A DNA stretch of 12,041 nt. Source: Zelonia costaricensis. Its lineage: Eukaryota > Euglenozoa > Kinetoplastea > Trypanosomatida > Trypanosomatidae. Shown here in pieces: positions 7,319 to 12,041 of this stretch (positions are counted from its first letter, which is position 1; each line of letters opens with the position of its first letter). The notes under the pieces are model-generated. The model was given only the letters and a program-made list of their open reading frames with translations. It ran no database searches and was not told the origin of the DNA. The stretch is from assembly GCA_030849075.1 (NCBI GenBank), contig JASAOO010002871.1, forward strand, positions 1-12,041. The letters are read 5' to 3'. Made by a program: the position numbers and the translations under genes.

Positions 7319-10066
7319 CTACTGCTCGCCCCACGCGTCCTCCTTTTCGTCCTCCGGCAGCTCCTGCATGCCACTGGACTCACTGCCGACGAGCTCCTCC
7401 GCGGGCGCCGGCACCGCCGCAACCTCTGCGGATGGCTGGAAACTCGGGGGTGGCGGCGGCGGCGGCGGCGGCGGGGCGCTCATGAGGTCCACCGACCCCA
7501 TCGACGCGTGCGCCGGCGGCGCGGCAGCCAACGCGGAGGCGGACTTGGGTGAGTTCGACTGCGAGGCGGCGCGGTCCGACGCCGTCTCGAGCGCGGCGGC
7601 CGCAGGTGGTGGGGCGGCGGCGGCGTCCGTGCGTGGCTGCGGCGGCGACAGGTCGATGTTGCGCAGGGTTGGGAAGAGGTTGGGGTAGGCGGCCGGGTTC
7701 GCGAGTGCCTGGCTGACGCGCGGAATGGAGGCGACGGAGACCTTCCACGTGGCGACGGCGTCCTCGATGAGGGCCGGGCAGTAGGTGCGGGCGTAGAAGG
7801 CGGCGTCGCCCGTCTTGCCCGTCTTCTGCAGCAGCTCGACGCACTCGGCGTGCCGCTCGGCGAGGTGGAAGCACGTGAAGGCGAGGTTTGCCTGGCCGCT
7901 CTGCAGGCAGGAGTCGCCGAGCCGCGAGATGGCGGCCATGTCGTTGAGCGAGGAGTAGATGAGCAGCAGCCCGCTCCAGTCGTTGCATTTCTCGAGCGCC
8001 TCAATGGCCATGTCGAAGTAGCCCTGCTCCAGCGCAATGTCGCCCACCTGCTTCCAGTGCGAGGCCACGTTCGCCGAGGACGCGATCTCGTACGCGAGCG
8101 ACAGCTGCTTCAGCTGCACGGCCAGGTCGAAGCGGTGCTCCTCGTCTGTGGCGATCTCAAGCGCCGTCTCCAGCAGCCCGCGCGACTGCACGAAGCGCGA
8201 GAGCTTGTCGCGCAGACTGGCGTCGATGGTGGGCAGCAGCACGTTGGCCGCCTCGAAGTCCTCGCGGACGATGGCGGCCATGTACTCAATCACGTTCACC
8301 TGCAGCAGGTAGCTCGTGATGTTTTTCTCCTTGTCAATGCAGAAGAGGCGGTTCTCCTTTGGGAGGTAGCCGAGGAGGTACTGGTTGCGGTTCAGCACGG
8401 CGATGTTGTTGACCTCGCCGCCGATGTAGTAGTTGAGGCGGTGGGCTTGGTTGACGTAGACGAGGCAGTCCCCCACCCACGTCACCTCGCGCACCTTCTC
8501 ATCCAGCTCCTCCACCAGGTCAAAGGAAAAGTCGAGACCGTCGTCGCCGGTGGCGTTGCTCTGCTGGAGGTGTTGCGCGACGGCGTCGCCGTTGAATTTG
8601 AGCAAGAAGACGCCTGAGCTTGTCACGAGCGCCACGAGCTCGCCTGTCAGACTCCACTCGAGCGCCATCGGCGTCTCGTCGATCTGGCGGATGAGGGCGA
8701 GCGTGCCCCAGTCGTAGAACATGACGCTGCTGCTCGTGCGCACGGCCAGCAGCGGGCCGCCAAAGAGCTTGTCCGCAACGGCCGGCAGCGACAGGGCCGC
8801 GCGCTCCTTGAAGGCCTTGAAGATCTTCAGCGTCGTCGACCCCTCCAGCACGGCGAAAGCGCCGCTCTCGGGGCCCCACACAAAGGACACGCACTGCCCG
8901 TACGACTTGGGCCGCAGAGAGAGGGAGGAGATGATGGTGTAGTCGCCGTCGCCCAGCACGGTGATAAACTGCCCGTTGCCGGCGTGCAGGATGGACCGGG
9001 CCGTCGCCTCGACGGCGCCCATGTCCTTCGTCGCAACGCTGAGCACCTCGCCGTCGGGGGTATCGGGGCCGACTGCCTTGATGTCCATGCGCGTGATCTC
9101 GTTCCCGGTGGCGACAAGCACGCGGCCACTCGTGTCCATCGAGAAGACCGGCTTGTCCACGCCCACCTTGTAGACCCGCACGCCGTTGTCGAAGCCGGCG
9201 ATGAGCACATTCGAGTACCGCTTCGCCGTCAGCGACCACCCGCGGCCCATGTCGGAGTGGTTGCACGAGTAGAGCAGGCGGAACGTCTCGGTGGAGAAGG
9301 CGGCTATGTTGTCTGCCTCCGAAATGGAGAAGATGACCGGAAGGTCGGGGTGGAACAGCACACCGGCCACGTTGTCCTCGTGGAAAGAGAAGACCTGCAG
9401 ACACGCCTTTGTCTGGTAGTCCCACAGCCGCACGGTGCGGTCGTCGGAGCCGCTGAGGAGGTACGGCTTGTCGCCGCGTGGGTAGAACTCGACGCAGTTG
9501 ACGCCGTCTTCGTGCCCCTCCAGCTGGTAGTTGGGCATCGGGTTGTTGATGCGCCACACCTTGATGGTGCAGTCCATGGAAGCGGAGGCGAACGTTGAGG
9601 GGTCCTTCAAGTTAAAGGCAATGGCCATGCAGAAGTGCTGGTGACCCTCGTACGTCATCTGCAACGCCCACCCCTTGCTCCAGTCCCACTGCCGGATTGT
9701 CATGTCATCGGCGCACGTCAGCACCAGCGGCAGCTGGTCGTGCACGGCGATGCTGCGGATGAAGTCGTCATGCCCCTGGAAAATCTTCGTCCGCTCCATC
9801 GTGTTGTAGTTGTAGACGCGCAGGTTCATGTCGTCACAGCCGCACATGAAGCTCTGCAGGCGCGGTATGAACCGCACACAGCGCACGGGTAGCGACGTGC
9901 CGGTGTCAAAGGAGCGGATCAGCGACTGGGTCTGGTAGTTGTACAGGTTGATGCCGCCCGAGTACAGCGCCGAGATGAAGATGGGCTCCTTGGGGTGCAT
10001 GTCTACCATCTTCACTCGTTGGCTGGAGGCGGTGAACTCCACCGTCGCTGCTGTGCCGACCGACAT
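7319..10066 (-). CDS. COPB2: Coatomer subunit beta-prime (COPB2 / Sec27)
   Basis: A 915-residue subunit of the COPI vesicle coat, which acts at Golgi membranes in retrograde Golgi-to-ER and intra-Golgi transport; the first propeller binds dilysine cargo tails. The protein has the full family layout. A seven-bladed WD40 propeller fills about residues 1-300, with family landmarks such as SQRVKMVDMHPKEP (15-28), PVRCVRF (60-66), CDDMNLRVYNYNTMER (77-92), LEGHEDGVNCVEF (182-194) and GDKPYLLSGSDDRTVRLWDY (198-217). A second propeller spans about 310-600 and an alpha-solenoid about 600-800, with EEHRFDLAVQL and AFYARTYCPALIEDA blocks. Residues 801-915 form a low-complexity Ala/Pro/Ser tail with ten consecutive prolines (865-874) and an acidic end, so length is close to the usual 890-910. 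The start is the ATG at 10066, the first ATG after the candidate acceptor at 10194; the open upstream extension has only a TTG. No introns or breaks are seen. Confidence 0.97.
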   Translation of the reverse strand: MSVGTAATVEFTASSQRVKMVDMHPKEPIFISALYSGGINLYNYQTQSLIRSFDTGTSLPVRCVRFIPRLQSFMCGCDDMNLRVYNYNTMERTKIFQGHDDFIRSIAVHDQLPLVLTCADDMTIRQWDWSKGWALQMTYEGHQHFCMAIAFNLKDPSTFASASMDCTIKVWRINNPMPNYQLEGHEDGVNCVEFYPRGDKPYLLSGSDDRTVRLWDYQTKACLQVFSFHEDNVAGVLFHPDLPVIFSISEADNIAAFSTETFRLLYSCNHSDMGRGWSLTAKRYSNVLIAGFDNGVRVYKVGVDKPVFSMDTSGRVLVATGNEITRMDIKAVGPDTPDGEVLSVATKDMGAVEATARSILHAGNGQFITVLGDGDYTIISSLSLRPKSYGQCVSFVWGPESGAFAVLEGSTTLKIFKAFKERAALSLPAVADKLFGGPLLAVRTSSSVMFYDWGTLALIRQIDETPMALEWSLTGELVALVTSSGVFLLKFNGDAVAQHLQQSNATGDDGLDFSFDLVEELDEKVREVTWVGDCLVYVNQAHRLNYYIGGEVNNIAVLNRNQYLLGYLPKENRLFCIDKEKNITSYLLQVNVIEYMAAIVREDFEAANVLLPTIDASLRDKLSRFVQSRGLLETALEIATDEEHRFDLAVQLKQLSLAYEIASSANVASHWKQVGDIALEQGYFDMAIEALEKCNDWSGLLLIYSSLNDMAAISRLGDSCLQSGQANLAFTCFHLAERHAECVELLQKTGKTGDAAFYARTYCPALIEDAVATWKVSVASIPRVSQALANPAAYPNLFPTLRNIDLSPPQPRTDAAAAPPPAAAALETASDRAASQSNSPKSASALAAAPPAHASMGSVDLMSAPPPPPPPPPPSFQPSAEVAAVPAPAEELVGSESSGMQELPEDEKEDAWGEQ
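7447..7478 (+). repeat. GGC trinucleotide repeat encoding polyproline in COPB2
   Basis: Consecutive GGC units on the given strand are CCG/CCC proline codons on the coding strand, giving ten prolines in the COPB2 tail. Such repeats vary in copy number between strains. Confidence 0.85.
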
Positions 10067-10193
10067 GGCGAGGACGGGCAAACGCGAGAGACACAGAGAA
10101 AAGGAAAAAAAAAAGAGAGGCCGACGACCTCACTGTGCGCGCGAATGCGTGTGTATATGTTTGAGACCGATGGCAGATGGGTGGCGGATGCAC

Positions 10194-10220
10194 CTGTTTT
10201 TTCGGAAGGGGGGGGGAAGG
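10194..10220 (-). promoter_or_regulatory. Candidate trans-splice acceptor for COPB2
   Basis: On the minus strand a C-rich tract (about 10220-10205, nine consecutive C) is followed by GAAAAAACAG, with the AG at 10195-10194. This would give a leader of about 127 nt without an upstream ATG. A second AG near 10130 is an alternative. Between 10128 and the ATG there is no AG at all, despite a very strong T/C tract there. Confidence 0.4.
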
Positions 10221-10414
10221 CTTGCAGCTTCTTGTGATTGTGCGTAGGTAAGCCAGGTGGTTCGGTGTGAGCTTGTGAGGGAGAGAGGGGAGGGAGGAGG
10301 GTGCGGGGGCCTCGCACAGGTGACAACAACAACAAAAAAAGAAGGCAAACGGGATTACTGAAGGAGGAAGCACGATGCGCTGCTGCTGCGGCGGCAGGAA
10401 GGGGGTTGGCGAGC

Positions 10415-10438
10415 GTGCCGGTGCCGGTGCCGGTGCCG
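10415..10438 (+). repeat. Hexanucleotide repeat (GTGCCG)4
   Basis: Four perfect tandem copies in the spacer between the phospholipase gene and COPB2; no function is evident. Confidence 0.9.
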
Positions 10439-10850
10439 GGGAGGAGGGGGAGGAGGTCGTTCCGATTGCGAGCGCAAGGAGATGAAATGCGGGAAGAGGC
10501 ATAAGAGCGGGAGAGGTGGGGTGGACGCGCCGCCTTACAAGTACCCAAGGAGGTCGTCGACACGAGTGAGGTAAGGCTGCCATCGCGCAATTCCATGGCG
10601 CCGCTGCGTCCAGATGCATCGAGAGCAGCGCAATACACGTTCTCCAGTGAAAGCGTGCGCACTGCTGCCATTCACCGAGTGTGTGTTTTTCTTCTTCCAA
10701 AGTAGCAACCTGACTCCCGTGTGCGCGGACTGCAACGGTTCTCATGTGACGGCCATCACGGAAGCGAGAAGCAGAACACCAACAATAAAACAGCGACTAC
10801 GTCGCAGTGGCGTGCTATAGCGGGGGAGGGGGGTGGGGGGGAAAATGGGT

Positions 10851-10898
10851 CCACACACGTGCACAAACATACACAAAAAAACGTGCACACGCACACGT
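10851..10898 (+). repeat. CA-rich simple sequence
   Basis: An imperfect CA-rich stretch interrupted by an A-run, located directly after the phospholipase stop codon in its presumed 3' UTR. CA-rich 3' flanks also follow the retroelement-like gene (1306-1329) and, as GT at 5018-5038, the zinc-finger gene. Confidence 0.7.
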
Positions 10899-10905
10899 CG
10901 GTCGC

Positions 10906-11958
10906 TCACGTGGAAGAGCACCGCGCCAGGTTGATGTAGACGCACACGTCTACGACACTGCCGCGGAACGAGCAGCCGTCCCAGTGCACCTCCACGTCGC
11001 ACCCCTCGGGGTAGTCGAGCATCAGGACGTTGCGATTGGCCGACTCTCCTCGACTACACGATGTGTTGTGCTGCCAGAACCACTCCACGAGACTGCGGTT
11101 GCTGCGTTTTGCCAAGGCGCGCACGGAGCACGGTTGCGCGCCACATGTCAGCAGGCCACGCGCGACCGTCGTGCCATCCGGCGTCACGACGGCCTGTGTC
11201 ACGAACACACGGGGGGAGGGAGGCGAAGGGCTAGGATCTGCGAGTGCGCGCAGTAGGTCCGTCGTCGTGCTCTCGTTTTTCCATGGCGAGCTGAGGAAGC
11301 GCTCGCGAGCATGCACGAACGCGGCGCACAGAGGATCGACCTCGTAGGCCATCACCACGAGCACCCGCGCCGTGCCGGCCCACAGCGCCCGCAGCGGCAG
11401 CACCGTCCAGTCCACGGCGTTCGTCACACACACGTCGGACAGTGCCGACAGTTGGCGAAAGAGCTCGGCGTGGCCCGGGTCGTCGGGGCTCAGGAAGACG
11501 TGCTGGAAGTCGAGCAGCACAAACTCGTTCGCAGAAGCAGGGGCTGTCACGAAGCGCCGCACCGTCTCCAGAACGTCGGCGAGCAGCACCGAGACGAGAC
11601 CGTGCGTGATGTAGAGGGCCGTCGACTGTGGCGGGTGGGGCGTGACGCGGAGGTCAATGTAGCGCACGCCGTAGTCGAGCTGCTGCGACACCGTCATGCT
11701 CTGACAGCGCGCCCACCCGCCGAGGATGCCACCGGCGAAGAAGCGCGTGACAGCGCTGACAACGCCGCCAGCGCGCAGGGGGCCCGGCGCGTCGCGGCCG
11801 AACTTGGACCGCCAAGAGATGCGCGAGGTGCCGGAGTTGTGGGTGCCCACCATCGCCAGCTGTGTGATGGCCAGTTCGCCAATGACGCCCCGGAGGTCCC
11901 ACATCCAGCTCTTGCCCTGCCAGTGGTGCTGCAGCGCGACATCGTGGAGGGCATCCAT
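10906..11958 (-). CDS. GPI/phosphatidylinositol-specific phospholipase C, trypanosome GPI-PLC family
   Basis: A 350-residue protein with one PI-PLC X domain of the short bacterial/trypanosome type (no PH, EF-hand, Y or C2 domains). Enzymes of this family cleave phosphatidylinositol or GPI anchors, releasing diacylglycerol and a cyclic inositol phosphate. Visible landmarks are SWMWDLR near the start, MVGTHNSGT with the likely catalytic His40, WARCQSMTVSQQLDYGVRYIDLRV (split at 82-105; Cys85, Asp102, Arg104), YITHG with the second His119, TAPASANEFVLLDFQH (138-153), and a C-terminal VLMLDYPEG block. Layout, length and the RCQ and ASANEF blocks point to the kinetoplastid GPI-PLC (VSG-lipase-like) group rather than mammalian PLCXD. 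No signal peptide or transmembrane helix is seen; the T. brucei enzyme likewise lacks one and is peripheral, with membrane association aided by cysteine acylation. Cys272/Cys277 lie in a comparable region. The substrate in this organism is inferred. The start is the ATG at 11958. Confidence 0.88.
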   Translation of the reverse strand: MDALHDVALQHHWQGKSWMWDLRGVIGELAITQLAMVGTHNSGTSRISWRSKFGRDAPGPLRAGGVVSAVTRFFAGGILGGWARCQSMTVSQQLDYGVRYIDLRVTPHPPQSTALYITHGLVSVLLADVLETVRRFVTAPASANEFVLLDFQHVFLSPDDPGHAELFRQLSALSDVCVTNAVDWTVLPLRALWAGTARVLVVMAYEVDPLCAAFVHARERFLSSPWKNESTTTDLLRALADPSPSPPSPRVFVTQAVVTPDGTTVARGLLTCGAQPCSVRALAKRSNRSLVEWFWQHNTSCSRGESANRNVLMLDYPEGCDVEVHWDGCSFRGSVVDVCVYINLARCSST

Positions 11959-12006
11959 GTAGCGGCACGGAGCGGAAAGTAGGAACCGGGAAAGGGGCGG
12001 GGCGGC

Positions 12007-12022
12007 GGGGGGGGGGGGGGGG
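12007..12022 (+). repeat. Poly-G tract (16)
   Basis: Sixteen consecutive G on the given strand (C on the transcript) about 50-65 nt before the phospholipase ATG. No AG occurs on the transcript strand between it and the ATG, so the acceptor is probably at 12028-12027 or further upstream, leaving the C-run in the leader. Confidence 0.9.
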
Positions 12023-12041
12023 AAGACTCTGGCGGCTACAG

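Larger units (their letters stand above)
10067..10905. other. Intergenic spacer, about 0.84 kb
   Basis: This should hold the 3' UTR of the phospholipase gene and the leader of COPB2. It contains a CA-rich stretch at 10851-10898, four tandem GTGCCG units at 10415-10438, purine tracts at about 10275-10310 and 10205-10220, and a T/C-rich stretch (transcript strand) at 10082-10122 directly before the COPB2 ATG. A 219-codon ATG frame at 10671-10012 overlaps the COPB2 start but is mostly translated low-complexity sequence and was rejected. Confidence 0.6.

Noticed and set aside
7850..8617. 255-codon plus-strand frame inside COPB2
   Set aside because: It is the antisense of a strongly conserved coding region with GC-biased third positions, which suppresses stops on the opposite strand.
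10067..10081. Five-residue upstream extension of COPB2
   Set aside because: It would need a TTG start. The ATG at 10066 gives the normal COPB2 N-terminus.
10012..10671. 219-codon minus-strand frame with an ATG start, overlapping the COPB2 start
   Set aside because: There is no pyrimidine tract or acceptor before the ATG at 10671. Most of the product is translated repeat (Gly-Thr from GTGCCG, poly-Ala, Pro runs), and it overlaps a secure gene start.

Overview
The window looks like a trypanosomatid nuclear chromosome fragment, most like the GC-rich Leishmania/Crithidia/Leptomonas group (inference from architecture and protein similarity; no species call is possible). Four long intronless genes all lie on the minus strand. 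They are separated by 0.8-1.2 kb spacers rich in pyrimidine tracts (purine tracts and G-runs on the given strand), as expected for one polycistronic unit processed by spliced-leader trans-splicing and coupled polyadenylation. No bacterial promoters, operons, tRNAs, rRNAs or CRISPR arrays are seen.

In transcription order (right to left): (1) 11958-10906, a 350-residue protein of the trypanosomatid GPI/PI-specific phospholipase C family; (2) 10066-7319, coatomer subunit beta-prime (COPB2/Sec27), 915 residues with a Pro/Ala-rich tail; (3) 6088-5204, a small, probably mitochondrial protein with five RanBP2-type zinc fingers; (4) 4373-1372, an approximately 1,000-residue protein with a novel N-terminus, a long Ala/Pro-rich linker and a C-terminal half that reads as a retroelement reverse transcriptase plus RNase H whose catalytic positions have been replaced. 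Gene 4 carries one apparent -1 frame disruption near 1600; the true C-terminus is in the neighbouring frame and ends at 1372. At the left edge a good splice acceptor (107) is followed by an ATG at 37 that opens a gene running off the window.

The genes do not form a pathway. As usual in trypanosomatids they share transcription but not function: GPI-lipid cleavage, Golgi vesicle coat, probable mitochondrial RNA binding, and an apparently domesticated retroelement protein. The last is the most interesting object here. Other points worth checking are AG-free leaders before every start codon, strong splice acceptors inside spacers that have no obvious gene, and G-runs confined to the template strand.
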